From: Candidatus Zipacnadum vermilionense
GTDB taxonomy: Bacteria; Armatimonadota; Zipacnadia; Zipacnadales; Zipacnadaceae
Assembly: GCA_029821755.1 (NCBI GenBank)
Contig: JALGSV010000010.1
Coordinates: 1 to 64,000 of the forward strand
Length of the DNA: 64,000 nucleotides
Direction of reading: 5' to 3'
The notes under the pieces were generated by a model that was given only the letters and a program-made list of their open reading frames with translations, ran no database searches and was not told the origin of the DNA. The stretch's first letter is position 1. Each line of letters starts with the position of its first letter. Positions 26,867-35,992 of this stretch are shown one piece after another. Made by a program: the position numbers and the translations under genes.

Positions 26867-27589
26867 ATGGAACTGCAACCGGACAGCAAGGTGCATGACC
26901 TGCCGGAGTTGCGGGACCGGGCGCCAGTATTTGAGAACCGGGAGCAGGTGGGGGAGCTATTGGCGGAGATGCTCAAAGAGTATGAGGGCAGCGGGGCGCT
27001 GGTGCTGGCCATCCCGCGTGGCGCGCTGGTGATCGGGGCGGCAATCGCGCGGGAGCTGAAGCTGGACCTGGACATTGTGGTGGTGGCCAAGGTCACGCCC
27101 CCGTGGAACCCGGAATTCGGGTTCGGGGGGGTGGCCTGGGAGGGGACGGTGTGGCTGGATCAGGCCATCGTGCCCGGACTGGGCCTGAGCAGAGAGCAGA
27201 TCGAGGCGGCGGTGTGGCGGGCGAGCGACAAGGTGGAGCGGCGGTCGCGGATTCTGCGGGGCGACCGACCCTTCCCCAAGCTGGAGGGCCGACCGGTCAT
27301 CATCGTAGACGATGGCCTGGCCACGGGCTCGACCATGCGGGTAACGGTCCAGGCGCTGCGCAAAGCCGGCGCCCAGCAACTGGTGGCGGCCGTTGGCACC
27401 GGCCATCACGAGGCGCTCTGGTCCCTGGCCCAACTGGTAGACGCCGTCTATTGTCCCAACCTGCGCGAGACCCGCCATTTCTCCGCGGTAGGCGAGGCGT
27501 ACTACCGCTTCGACCAGGTCAGCGACGAGGAGGCGGCGCGGATACTGCGGGAGTTCGTGCCATCGGAGGAAGGGGCCGGGACAGCCTAA
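26867..27589 (+). CDS. Phosphoribosyltransferase family protein
   Basis: A 240-residue type I PRTase-fold protein. The PRPP loop is VIIVDDGLATGSTM. The N-terminal LVLAIPRGALVIGAAIA and VVVAKVTPPWNPEFGFGGV are typical of the stand-alone PRTase family often annotated as a putative phosphoribosyl transferase beside dienelactone hydrolase domains. Its substrate is unknown. The Met at 26867 fits the conserved N-terminus; the earlier ORF-track Met adds 61 residues without similarity. The 224-bp gap before it shows nothing I recognise. Confidence 0.85.
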   Translation: MELQPDSKVHDLPELRDRAPVFENREQVGELLAEMLKEYEGSGALVLAIPRGALVIGAAIARELKLDLDIVVVAKVTPPWNPEFGFGGVAWEGTVWLDQAIVPGLGLSREQIEAAVWRASDKVERRSRILRGDRPFPKLEGRPVIIVDDGLATGSTMRVTVQALRKAGAQQLVAAVGTGHHEALWSLAQLVDAVYCPNLRETRHFSAVGEAYYRFDQVSDEEAARILREFVPSEEGAGTA

Positions 27590-27878
27590 GAGCGCGTGCG
27601 AGAAGTCGCGCCGAGCCCCCCCCCGAAGCCGCCGGGGCTTCCCCCTCCCGCCCTAGGCGGCGCCCAGCGGTGGCACAGCAGTCTCCCCTACTCGATCTCC
27701 CGGACGACGGTCGCCCCTGCCCCTACCTCTCCCTTCAGCCCCTCCGGGTTGGCCAGGTCGAACCATCGCAAGCGGGTGATCCCTTCGCCGTGCGGCGGCG
27801 GACCCCGGCAGGTCCGCAGGCGAGCAGCGGGGAAACGTGCGCTGGACCGCATCCCGGCCCGCCGCGGGGCATCCGCCT

Positions 27879-29804
27879 ATGGAGCGAGAGCCGCTCGCCG
27901 CAAGAACCGCTGTTGTGGCCCTGTTCTTCGTCCTGTGTGTGGCGGCGGGGGGAGCCGTAGCGGCATTGGTGCGCTATGACCTCATCGGCTTTGGTCACCT
28001 GCCCCGCACCGCCCTCATCGCCCTGGTCCTGCTGCTGCTCGTTAACCTGTTCGCCCGCCCCCTGGTACGGCGCAACCTGTTCAGCGCCGGCCAATTGTTG
28101 TACGTTTACGTGGCCGTGCTAGTCGTTTCCGGCTTCCCGGGGCAGCAGTTGGTTACGCACCTTTACGTCGGGCTGGTCGGCCCAGCCCACTACGCCAGCC
28201 CGGAGAACCACTACCGCGACCAGTTCTTCGAGCACATTCCCAAGTGGAGCGTGCCCTCCCTCGCGTCGGAGAATCCGGCGGTCAAGTGGGCCTTTTGGGG
28301 GCTGCCCTCCGGAGCGACGCTGCCCTGGCAAGAGTGGGTTGTGCCTCTGGCCTGTTGGAGCGGGTTCTTCCTCTTGTTGTTCCTCAACTACCTCTGCCTG
28401 GCAGGGCTATTCCGGCGCCAATGGGTAGACCGTCAGCGGATGCTCTTCCCCCTGGCGGAGATCCCCTTCCAGATGGCGCGCTACCGGGGCGGCGAGTGGG
28501 TTCCCGGCCCGTTCCGCAGTGGCTGGTTCTGGTTGGCCTTCCTCATCCCGCTGACCATCCACAGCCTCAACGGCCTGCACGCGCATTACCCTCAGGTCCG
28601 GGGCATCGACATCTACCCCTTGTATCTGCGGAGCGCGTTCAGCGGCCGCCCCTGGGATCAGCTCAACGCGATAGCCTTCTACTTCTACTTTGACGTGATC
28701 GGCATCACCTACCTGCTGCCAGCGGATGTGAGCCTCAGTCTGTGGTTCTTCTGGCTGCTCCGATTCGGGCTGCGGGTAGCCCGCAGCGCGACAGGTCGCA
28801 CGGAAACCGAAGTGTTCTTCACGCACGTCGGGATTGGCTCTTACCTACTGGTAGCCGCGCTGAGCGTGTACCAGGCGTGGGGGAGTTTGCGGGCAATCGG
28901 GCGCGAAGCGGTGAGGCGCCTGCGCGGGGAAGCCCCGAGCCAGACGAACGCAGACGAGTCGGTGCTCTTCTGGGGCTTCTGGGCTACCGCCGCAGGGCTG
29001 ATCCTGTTCTACCGGGCTTTGGGGGCGGACTGGGGACCCGCATTTCTGGGGCTGGGGCTGTTTCTGGTCAGTGCACTGGTGGTGGCGCGCATCGTGTCGG
29101 AAGCGGGCATCTACGCCGTATGGTCGCCGTTCTGGGGCAGTAACAGCCTCTTGGGAGCGATCTTCGGACCGGCGCGGTTGGGTGCGAGGAATGTCACGGC
29201 CCTGGCCATGGTCTCCTTCCAGAACGGCGATACCGCCTCCCTGACGCTGGCCAGCATCTTCCAGGGGCTGAAGCTGCAGGAGCTGGGGAGGCTGCGCGCT
29301 TCCCACGTGCTGGGGCTGATAGCGGCGGCGCTGGCGTTGGGGATCGTCGGGTCGCACCCCACGGCACTGTACTCCATCTACTCCCGAGGCATCCCGGGCC
29401 TGGGCTGGTGGATGCGCGGGGCGGGGGCGGCGCTGCCGGCGGACATCGCCAACCAGCTCAACTATCCCGAGAGCGTCTACACCGCGGGCCATTACGGCAA
29501 CATGGCAGTGGGCGCGGCGGTAGTGATGACGCTGAGCCTGCTGCACATCCGTTATCTATGGTGGCCGCTGCACCCGCTGGGTTGGGCCGCGGCTTTTTCG
29601 CCTATCGTCGCTGACCGCTTCGGGTTCTCCTTCTTGCTGGGCTGGATTCTGCACCGGCTAGCCCTCAAGGCGGGTGGGTATCCCGGCTACCGGCGCTTCC
29701 AGCCGCTGATCCTGGGCCTGATCATCGGCAACGGCCTGACGCTGCTGGTCTGGACGGTCATCCACTACTTCTACCCGATCACCGGAGCGTTGGTGATTGA
29801 GTAG
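27879..29804 (+). CDS. Polytopic membrane protein, DUF6784/DUF6785-like (OPT-type transporter fold)
   Basis: 641 residues with about 14 or more hydrophobic helices. The central segment EAGIYAVWSPFWGSNSLLGA, followed by a C-terminal block of helices (ending VWTVIHYFYPITG), fits the DUF6785-DUF6784 pair. That pair is frequent in Armatimonadota and Planctomycetota and related to oligopeptide transporters. It is probably a transporter; the cargo is unknown. The Met at 27879 directly precedes the first helix. The 289-bp gap before it is GC-rich, with no gene seen. Confidence 0.65.
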   Translation: MEREPLAARTAVVALFFVLCVAAGGAVAALVRYDLIGFGHLPRTALIALVLLLLVNLFARPLVRRNLFSAGQLLYVYVAVLVVSGFPGQQLVTHLYVGLVGPAHYASPENHYRDQFFEHIPKWSVPSLASENPAVKWAFWGLPSGATLPWQEWVVPLACWSGFFLLLFLNYLCLAGLFRRQWVDRQRMLFPLAEIPFQMARYRGGEWVPGPFRSGWFWLAFLIPLTIHSLNGLHAHYPQVRGIDIYPLYLRSAFSGRPWDQLNAIAFYFYFDVIGITYLLPADVSLSLWFFWLLRFGLRVARSATGRTETEVFFTHVGIGSYLLVAALSVYQAWGSLRAIGREAVRRLRGEAPSQTNADESVLFWGFWATAAGLILFYRALGADWGPAFLGLGLFLVSALVVARIVSEAGIYAVWSPFWGSNSLLGAIFGPARLGARNVTALAMVSFQNGDTASLTLASIFQGLKLQELGRLRASHVLGLIAAALALGIVGSHPTALYSIYSRGIPGLGWWMRGAGAALPADIANQLNYPESVYTAGHYGNMAVGAAVVMTLSLLHIRYLWWPLHPLGWAAAFSPIVADRFGFSFLLGWILHRLALKAGGYPGYRRFQPLILGLIIGNGLTLLVWTVIHYFYPITGALVIE

Positions 29805-29886
29805 GGGAGGATTTCCTCGGGGCAGCCCTTTCTCTGGGTTGTGCCTCTTCCGGGGGCCGCCGGCGGCGGAACACGGATGGTTCTCC

Positions 29887-31338
29887 TCAAGGCGCCAGGC
29901 TGAAGGCCCGCCACTTCTTGCCGTCGTAGAACATCGGCCCGGGCTGCTGGTCGGGGGTGTTAAGGCCACTGTCTACGGCCAGGTCACCGAGCTGGGGATT
30001 CGGTATCTTGGTTACGTCGCATGGGGGCATGTTCAGCAGGGCGGGCAGGCCGCCGGAGCCCTGGTAGGTGCGCATCACGCCGCCGTCCTCGAGCGCGCGG
30101 ATTAGGTTGCCGGTGTCCTCGCCGGTAAACTCCACGTCAGCGCGGCGGCGGACGGTGATCTCGTTGCCGCCGGCGCCGGCCTCAAACACTATCGCCTTGC
30201 CCGGCGGGTAGGAGGCCTCGAACTCGCCCTGGTCGTTCTTCGTGAACAGGGTGGGGTAGTTGTCCATGATCTCCAGCTTGCTATCGCGCAGGGGAGAGGC
30301 GAAGCGGGCCATGCGGTAGTGCTCCTGCCCCGGCGCGTATTTCACGTAGATGCCGTCGTAAATGATCAGGCCCAGGCCGCTGATATCCCAGTAGCGGCCG
30401 GCGCCGCCCGGCTCGAAGAAGATGGGCTCGGCAGAGCCGGATATCCAGTGACCGTTGCGGGCGCGTACGTCATCCACGTTCCCCCGGGCCAGCAGGCAGT
30501 GCTGGGCCCGCTCGCCCTCGATGCGCACGCCGTCGATCGAGACAGCGGCCACCCGCCCCCCGCCCTTCGTCCCGTCCAGCAGAATCCCGGCCAGCCCCGT
30601 GGCCGAGATGTACCCACCGAACAGGCTCACGTCACTCGTTGAGGGCCCGCAGATCCACAGGTCTACACAGTTGCCTCCGCCCCAGGCCGCGAAAGTGCAC
30701 CCGTAGAACTTGAACTCCGTGTTGGAGCAGCCAGTAGTCAGTTCGTTATAGGGGCTCTTGAGGTCCCAGTAGTTGTGCGGGGTGATGATGAAGCAGACGC
30801 CATCCTTGAGGTTGTTCTGGAAATAGCAGTTGTACCAGCGGCAGACCTCCGCCGCGTAGCAGTAGACGCTGGCTACCGAGAAGGAGCCATCTACCATAAT
30901 GTTGGTGAAGAAGCCGTTGCTACCGCCGTTGCCTTTTTCGCGGGCCAGAAGAATCCCAACGTTGGCGGTGTTGGACATGATCTTCAGGTCGCGCATGGTG
31001 CAGTAGGTGGTGTCGGTGAGGTCCACTACCGGCTGGTCCTTCATCGTGCCGTAGATGGTGGTGTTGAGCATCCCGGAGCCGGTGAGGGTGATGAAGTCGC
31101 CGGACCGGGGATACTGCTCGGTGCGCGGGCGGGTGTTGCGCCCCGTCAGGTCGAGGGTCTTGTCGAGGTTGTAGGTCCCCGGCGGCAGGAAGACCTCGCC
31201 GCCACCCTCTGGAAGAGCGTCGACCGCCGCCTGGAGATTGGGGAAATCGGCGGCATTGACGCGAGCGGGCGTGGCCTCGGCAGCGAGGGCGAGGGAAGGG
31301 AGGAGCAGGCAAAGGAAGACGGGGTAGAATCTGTGCAT
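29887..31338 (-). CDS. Secreted right-handed beta-helix (pectate-lyase-like) protein
   Basis: A 483-residue protein with a signal peptide (about 1-20, LLLPSLALAAEA). VNAADFPNLQAAVDALPEGG and GEVFLPPGTYNLDKTLDL follow, the classic entry into the pectate lyase 3/GH28-like parallel beta-helix. The middle consists of short repeated coils rich in Asn, Gly and Cys. Such proteins bind or cleave polysaccharides in the periplasm or outside the cell. I do not see an obvious GH28 catalytic Asp set, so lyase, hydrolase or binding protein remain open. GAGGTGATC precedes the Met. Confidence 0.8.
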   Translation of the reverse strand: MHRFYPVFLCLLLPSLALAAEATPARVNAADFPNLQAAVDALPEGGGEVFLPPGTYNLDKTLDLTGRNTRPRTEQYPRSGDFITLTGSGMLNTTIYGTMKDQPVVDLTDTTYCTMRDLKIMSNTANVGILLAREKGNGGSNGFFTNIMVDGSFSVASVYCYAAEVCRWYNCYFQNNLKDGVCFIITPHNYWDLKSPYNELTTGCSNTEFKFYGCTFAAWGGGNCVDLWICGPSTSDVSLFGGYISATGLAGILLDGTKGGGRVAAVSIDGVRIEGERAQHCLLARGNVDDVRARNGHWISGSAEPIFFEPGGAGRYWDISGLGLIIYDGIYVKYAPGQEHYRMARFASPLRDSKLEIMDNYPTLFTKNDQGEFEASYPPGKAIVFEAGAGGNEITVRRRADVEFTGEDTGNLIRALEDGGVMRTYQGSGGLPALLNMPPCDVTKIPNPQLGDLAVDSGLNTPDQQPGPMFYDGKKWRAFSLAP

Positions 31339-31410
31339 AGCGATCACCTCAGGTCGAAATGGGGACGTCTTGGCAGTAGCGGGCGCAAGCGGAGACCGCA
31401 GCATTCGTCC

Positions 31411-33153
31411 CTATCCGGAGCGGAGAGCCCCCCGCTTTTCCCTCGCCCGCGCCAGCATCTCCTCGGCGTGGTGGAGGGCTTTCTCCTGGCCCTCGCGGGC
31501 ACCCATCATGCGGGCAATTTCGGCTATGCGCTCCTCCTCGGTCAGCTCGCGGGCAGTGATGACCGTGCGGCCGTCCTGGACCGCCTTGCTCACGTGGATC
31601 TGGTGGTCGGCGAGGCTAGCGATCTGGGGGAGGTGGGTGACGCAGAGAACCTGGGCCGAGGCGGCGACCTGGGCCAGCTTCTCGGCGACGGCGTGGGCGG
31701 TGACGCCGCCGATGCCGACGTCTATCTCGTCGAAGACCAGGGTGGGGACGCCGAGGGCCGGGGTGCAGACCGACTTGAAGGCCAGCATGAGCCGCGACAG
31801 CTCCCCGCCACTGGCAACGGCGGAGAGGGGGCGGAGCGGCTCCCCAGCATTGGCCGACAGCAGGAAGCGGACGCGGTCCATACCGCGGGCAGTGGCGGCG
31901 TAGCGGTGGCCATCGGCGCCAGGCAGGCCGTCCGCGTCGGGCTCGCGCTCGAACTCCACGCCGAAGCGGCCCTGCTCCATCCCCAGCTTCCTGATCTCCT
32001 TGACCATCGCCTTTTGCAGCGCAGTCGCCTGCTTATGGCGCAGGGAGGAGAGGGCCTCGGCGGCCTGGCCGGCGATAGTGCGGGCGGCTTCCACCTCGGC
32101 CTCGATCTCGGCGCGGCGGCTGTCGAGGGACTGTAGCTCGGCCAGCTCCTCCGCAGCGCGCTGGTGATAGGCGAGGATCTCCTCCACCGTCTCGCCATAC
32201 TTGCGGCGCAGGCGGTCGAGTAGGGCCAGGCGCTCCTCGGCCTGAGCCAGCTTACGCGGGTCGAAGTGCAGCCCGGCCGCGTAGTCGCGCAGGGAGCGGG
32301 CGACCTCGCGCAGGACGGTCTCGGCGGTGGTCAGCTCTTCGGTGAGGGGCAGGAGGGACTCGTCGTACTTGGCCGTGGCGACCAGGGCGGCGGCGGCGGC
32401 GGCGGTGGACTCGGCGGCGCCTCGGCCCTCACCCCATTCACCCTCCAGGGATTGCAGGGCCTCTTCGACTGATTCGCGCAGGCGCTCGGCATGGGCGAGG
32501 CGGCGGTGCTCGGTGGGGAGGGCGCTATCGCGCTCGACGTCGAGGCTTGCCTCCTCCAACTCCTGCACCTGAAAGGCCAGAAGATCAAGGCGCTGCGCCC
32601 GGTCGCGCTCGGCGGCGCGCAAGCGCTGGAGTTCCTCGCACAGGACCTGGTACTCGCCCCCGGCCGCCTCCCAGGCGGCGTGCGGCGCGGCGAGGACGGG
32701 ACCGCCGCACGCGTCGAGGAAGTCCAGGTGGGTCTGCTCGTGGATGAGCGTCTGGTGCTGGTGCTGGCCGTGGATGTCCACCAGCTTCTCGCCCAGGTTG
32801 CGGACGAGGCCCCGCGTGGCGGCATGGCCGACGACATAGTAGTAGCTGCGGCCCTCCTCGATGCGGCGGGCCAGGAGCAGGAGGCCGTCGTCGGCCTCTA
32901 CTCCGGTCTCCTCGAGGGCGGCCTGCAGGTCCGGGCGCTCGGCGATCTCAAAGACGCCCTCCACCCGAGCCCGGCTCTCCCCGGCACGGATGATTTCCGC
33001 CCCGACCTGCTCACCCAGCAGGGCGTTGAGCGCGTCGATGATAATGGACTTGCCCGCCCCCGTCTCGCCGGAAAGCACGGTGAACCCGCCGCGGAGGGAA
33101 AGGCGGAGGGTGGTGATAAGGGCGAAGTTGGAGATGGCTAGTTCGCGGAGCAT
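31411..33153 (-). CDS. recN: DNA repair protein RecN
   Basis: A 580-residue SMC-like ATPase for double-strand break repair. Walker A is GETGAGKSIIIDALNALLG near the N-terminus. Two coiled-coil arms flank a central region. The C-terminal lobe has ASGGELSRLMLA (ABC signature), TLVFDEIDVGIGG (Walker B) and the H-loop CVTHLPQIAS. The length is normal. It sits at the downstream end of the nusB-xse-dxs-nadK-recN neighbourhood, a common bacterial order. No argR is present between nadK and recN. Confidence 0.95.
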   Translation of the reverse strand: MLRELAISNFALITTLRLSLRGGFTVLSGETGAGKSIIIDALNALLGEQVGAEIIRAGESRARVEGVFEIAERPDLQAALEETGVEADDGLLLLARRIEEGRSYYYVVGHAATRGLVRNLGEKLVDIHGQHQHQTLIHEQTHLDFLDACGGPVLAAPHAAWEAAGGEYQVLCEELQRLRAAERDRAQRLDLLAFQVQELEEASLDVERDSALPTEHRRLAHAERLRESVEEALQSLEGEWGEGRGAAESTAAAAAALVATAKYDESLLPLTEELTTAETVLREVARSLRDYAAGLHFDPRKLAQAEERLALLDRLRRKYGETVEEILAYHQRAAEELAELQSLDSRRAEIEAEVEAARTIAGQAAEALSSLRHKQATALQKAMVKEIRKLGMEQGRFGVEFEREPDADGLPGADGHRYAATARGMDRVRFLLSANAGEPLRPLSAVASGGELSRLMLAFKSVCTPALGVPTLVFDEIDVGIGGVTAHAVAEKLAQVAASAQVLCVTHLPQIASLADHQIHVSKAVQDGRTVITARELTEEERIAEIARMMGAREGQEKALHHAEEMLARAREKRGALRSG

Positions 33154-33173
33154 GGTCTGTGGTGGGCAGGAGC

Positions 33174-33191
33174 ACAGGCTAGAAAGCCTGT
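33174..33191. repeat. REP-like palindrome between recN and nadK
   Basis: ACAGGCT-AGAA-AGCCTGT, a perfect 7-bp stem, placed in the 54-bp gap between the two genes. Confidence 0.65.
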
Positions 33192-33207
33192 GGTCCTGTC
33201 CTCCTCT

Positions 33208-34089
33208 CTACCTCTGCGCTCCCCAGTGCAGCTTTTCTCTGAGCCTCCCGTAGAAGCCGCTGCCGCCCAGCCGGACTAGTTTCGCCCGGTGCTCAGCGGC
33301 GGTGATTACTACTTGCTCTTCGCTGCCGACCATGGTGTCTAGCTGGCCGTCTACCGTGAGGCGGACCGGGGGGGCGGGCCGGGCGCGCGGGGAGAGGGCC
33401 AGACGGAGGGTGGCCGTCGCCGGGACCACGAGGGGCCGGGTGTAGAGAGTGTGCGCACAGATGGCGGTGAGGATGAAGCAGTCCACCTGAGGGTCCACCA
33501 GGGGGCCGCCGGCAGAGAGGTTGTAGGCGGTGGAGCCGGTGGGGGTGGCGACGATCAGGCCGTCCGCCGGGTACTCGGTGACGAAGCTGTCATTTACCCA
33601 GACGTCCAACTGCACCAGGCGCACCGGCTCGTGCTTGCCGATGACCGCGTCGTTGAGTCCCAGGAACTCCTGGCGCACGGTGTTCTCGGCCCCTACGCGG
33701 GCGCGGAGCATGAGGCGCTCCTCCATCTCGAAGTCGCCCTGCAAGAGCCGGGGAACGGCGTCCAACACGCGGTCGAACTCCTGCTCGGCCAGGAAGCCGA
33801 AGCCGCCCAGGTCCACGCCGAGGACGGGCGTACCGGTCAGAGCGGCCGCACGGGCCGCGGCGAGCAGCGTACCGTCCCCGCCCATGGCGATGACCAAGTC
33901 ACTGGTCTGGCCCCACTCGGCGTCGGAGCAGATGTCGCCATCCCTCAGCTCCGAGCCGCCCATACGTTCGTGCAGGAGCACCTGCACCCCGGCCGCCTGC
34001 AGGGCGTGCACCAGCGCGACGGTGCGCTCCTGTGCCAGGGGCTTATGCAGGGCCGTCAGGAGGCCCACGCGGCGGATTGGGTGGGGCAT
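33208..34089 (-). CDS. nadK: NAD kinase
   Basis: A 293-residue cytoplasmic enzyme that phosphorylates NAD to NADP. The P-loop-like motif is AMGGDGTLLAAAR (GGDGT at about 70-74). GVDLGGFGFLAE, the nucleotide-binding LNDAVIGKHEP and TPTGSTAYNLSAGGPLVDP follow in canonical order. Start 34089 is fixed by AGGAG upstream and removes 26 unsupported residues. It is probably co-transcribed with recN. Confidence 0.95.
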   Translation of the reverse strand: MPHPIRRVGLLTALHKPLAQERTVALVHALQAAGVQVLLHERMGGSELRDGDICSDAEWGQTSDLVIAMGGDGTLLAAARAAALTGTPVLGVDLGGFGFLAEQEFDRVLDAVPRLLQGDFEMEERLMLRARVGAENTVRQEFLGLNDAVIGKHEPVRLVQLDVWVNDSFVTEYPADGLIVATPTGSTAYNLSAGGPLVDPQVDCFILTAICAHTLYTRPLVVPATATLRLALSPRARPAPPVRLTVDGQLDTMVGSEEQVVITAAEHRAKLVRLGGSGFYGRLREKLHWGAQR

Positions 34090-34220
34090 AGTAGACTCCT
34101 GGGAGGCTGTGGGACCGGATAGGTGGGCGGGCCGGATGCTAGCGGGCGGCGCGCTGCTGCGCAACACGCCGTCCTCGTATTCGGCCCCCCCCCGGAGCAG
34201 AGCCAGTGAGAGCCGCCTCC

Positions 34221-35687
34221 CTAGGCCGGGGCGCGGGCGGTGGTGGGCGCCTGCAGTTGCTCCAGGTTCTTCCTAGCCGGCTCGTAGTTGGGGTCTGCGT
34301 CAAGGGCCTTGAGGTACTGCGCTTTGGCCTTCGCCAGGTTCCCCTGCTTCTGGTAGACCACGCCCAGGTTGTTCAGCGCCGGGGGGAACCGGGGCGCGAC
34401 CACCAGCGCGGCCTGGAAATACTGGAGCGCCTCGGCAAGCTTGTTGCGATCCAGGTAGATGAGGCCGGCGTTGTTCTGCGCGGCGGCGTTGGCGGGGTTA
34501 AGCTTGACCACTGCCAGATACTCCGGCAAGGCATGGTCGCGGTCGTTCTGGTCGTAGTAAGCGTCGGCCAGGCCCAGGTGGCCCCCCTCGCTCTTGGGGA
34601 AGAGGCGGGTGATAGTCAGCCAGACCTGCAGCGCCGAGTTGCGCTCGCCGGCCTTGGCCAGGGAGCGGGCGCGGTTGAGGTAGGCCAGCTCTAGCTGCGG
34701 GTTGACCTGGATGGCCTTCTGGAAGGTCTCGGCGGCCTCCTGGTACTTGCCCTGCTCGAACTGCAGCGCGCCGAGGTTGTTCAGGCAATTGGCGTTGTTG
34801 AGGCGCAGCTCCAGCGCCCGGCCGTAGGACTCCTCCGCCGCCGGGTAGTCCCTCATCGCCGACTGGGCCAGGGCTAGGTTGTACTGGGCCTCGAAGCTCT
34901 GGGGGAGGACCGCGGCGGCGGCCTGCAAGGCGCCAATAGCCTCCTCGTTCTTGCCCAGGTTATACAGGCCCGTCCCCATACCCAGCAGGGCCTCGGGCTG
35001 GCCGGGCTCCTTCAGCAGCACGCCCCGATAGGTCTCCACCGCCTCGAGGTCCCGCTTAGCCTCCAGCAGCAGCACGCCCAGGCTCATCTGGGTCTCGATC
35101 CGGTCCGGCTCCAGCTTGACCGCCAGGCCGTACTCGCGGATGGCCTTGTCCAGGACCCCGGCCTTGCGCAGGTTGAAGCCGAAGTTCAGGTGTACTCCCG
35201 GATCGTTGGGATTGGCCTTAGCAGCCCGACTGTATTCGTTGAAGGCCACCTCCCATTCGCTTTGGGCCGCCTTGAGGTTGGCGAGGTTGAAGTGGGCGTC
35301 AAAGTAGTTGGGGGCGAGGAAGAGCGCTGCGCGGTAGGCGGCCTCGGCCTTTTCCTTCTGCCCGTCCGCAGCGTAAGCGTTGCCCAGGTTATTGAAGTAG
35401 ACCTTGGACTTGGGGTCTTCCTTGGTGGCCGCGTTCAGGTACTTGATGGCCTCGGGGAGGCGCCCCAGCTCCAGAGCTACCGTGCCGCACCAGGCGAGGA
35501 TCACCGGGTCCTTGGGCTGAGCTTGCAGAGCGGCCAGGAACTGCCTCAGCGCGTCGGGCAGGTCGCCTTGCTCGTGGAGCGCGAGACCCTTCTGGAAGGG
35601 GGTCTGCGGCTCCTGGGCCAGGGCGAGACTGGTGGCCAGGACAGCCAGCAGCAGGCAAGTGAGCAGCAGGCGGGCAGTTATGGGCAT
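34221..35687 (-). CDS. Exported tetratricopeptide-repeat protein
   Basis: 488 residues with a signal peptide (about 1-25, ending ALAQEPQ) followed by about twelve TPR units in the standard 34-residue spacing (for example YFNNLGNAYAADGQKEKAEAAYRAAL and NNLGALQFEQGKYQEAAETF). TPRs fold as an alpha-solenoid that binds partner proteins, here probably in the periplasm. No catalytic domain is attached. It separates nadK from dxs in a cluster where tlyA or argR would be more usual, so it looks like a lineage-specific addition. Confidence 0.85.
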   Translation of the reverse strand: MPITARLLLTCLLLAVLATSLALAQEPQTPFQKGLALHEQGDLPDALRQFLAALQAQPKDPVILAWCGTVALELGRLPEAIKYLNAATKEDPKSKVYFNNLGNAYAADGQKEKAEAAYRAALFLAPNYFDAHFNLANLKAAQSEWEVAFNEYSRAAKANPNDPGVHLNFGFNLRKAGVLDKAIREYGLAVKLEPDRIETQMSLGVLLLEAKRDLEAVETYRGVLLKEPGQPEALLGMGTGLYNLGKNEEAIGALQAAAAVLPQSFEAQYNLALAQSAMRDYPAAEESYGRALELRLNNANCLNNLGALQFEQGKYQEAAETFQKAIQVNPQLELAYLNRARSLAKAGERNSALQVWLTITRLFPKSEGGHLGLADAYYDQNDRDHALPEYLAVVKLNPANAAAQNNAGLIYLDRNKLAEALQYFQAALVVAPRFPPALNNLGVVYQKQGNLAKAKAQYLKALDADPNYEPARKNLEQLQAPTTARAPA

Positions 35688-35767
35688 GGTTGTGTCCTCC
35701 AGGAACGGCGAACGGCAGGTTGGGGGGGCGGACTGAGAATCCGTATCCCCGTGCCCGTATAAACACC

Positions 35768-35915
35768 TCAAGCGGTCTCGGAGTTCGGCAGCGACAGGGT
35801 GAGGGTGAAGGTCGCGCCGGCCCGGGAGCGCTCTCCACCCAGATACGGCCTCCGTGGGCCTCTACGGCCAGCTTGGAGAATACCCACTCAGGCCCACGCG
35901 GGAGGGGGGCCGGCA
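35768..35915 (-). pseudogene. Decayed histidine kinase C-terminus
   Basis: In the 305-bp gap between the TPR gene and dxs, one frame reads VFSKLAVEAHGGRIWVES, the G2-box region of a HATPase domain. After a frame change it continues GATFTLTLSLPNSETA and then TGA at 35768. Upstream frames also hold kinase-like scraps but are broken by stops. No intact H-box or N-box is present. This is a remnant of a sensor kinase gene. Confidence 0.55.
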
Positions 35916-35992
35916 AGGTGGTCAGCCGCCGCCATCAGATCCACCAGTGTCAGGGGTCTCGATTCGAGCGCCCACCTCACCATTTGTGTCGC

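Noticed and set aside
35389-35916. 175-codon ORF as an intact gene
   Set aside because: Only its first 40 residues resemble a kinase; the rest is antisense-frame translation of the TPR gene, so a remnant is the better call.
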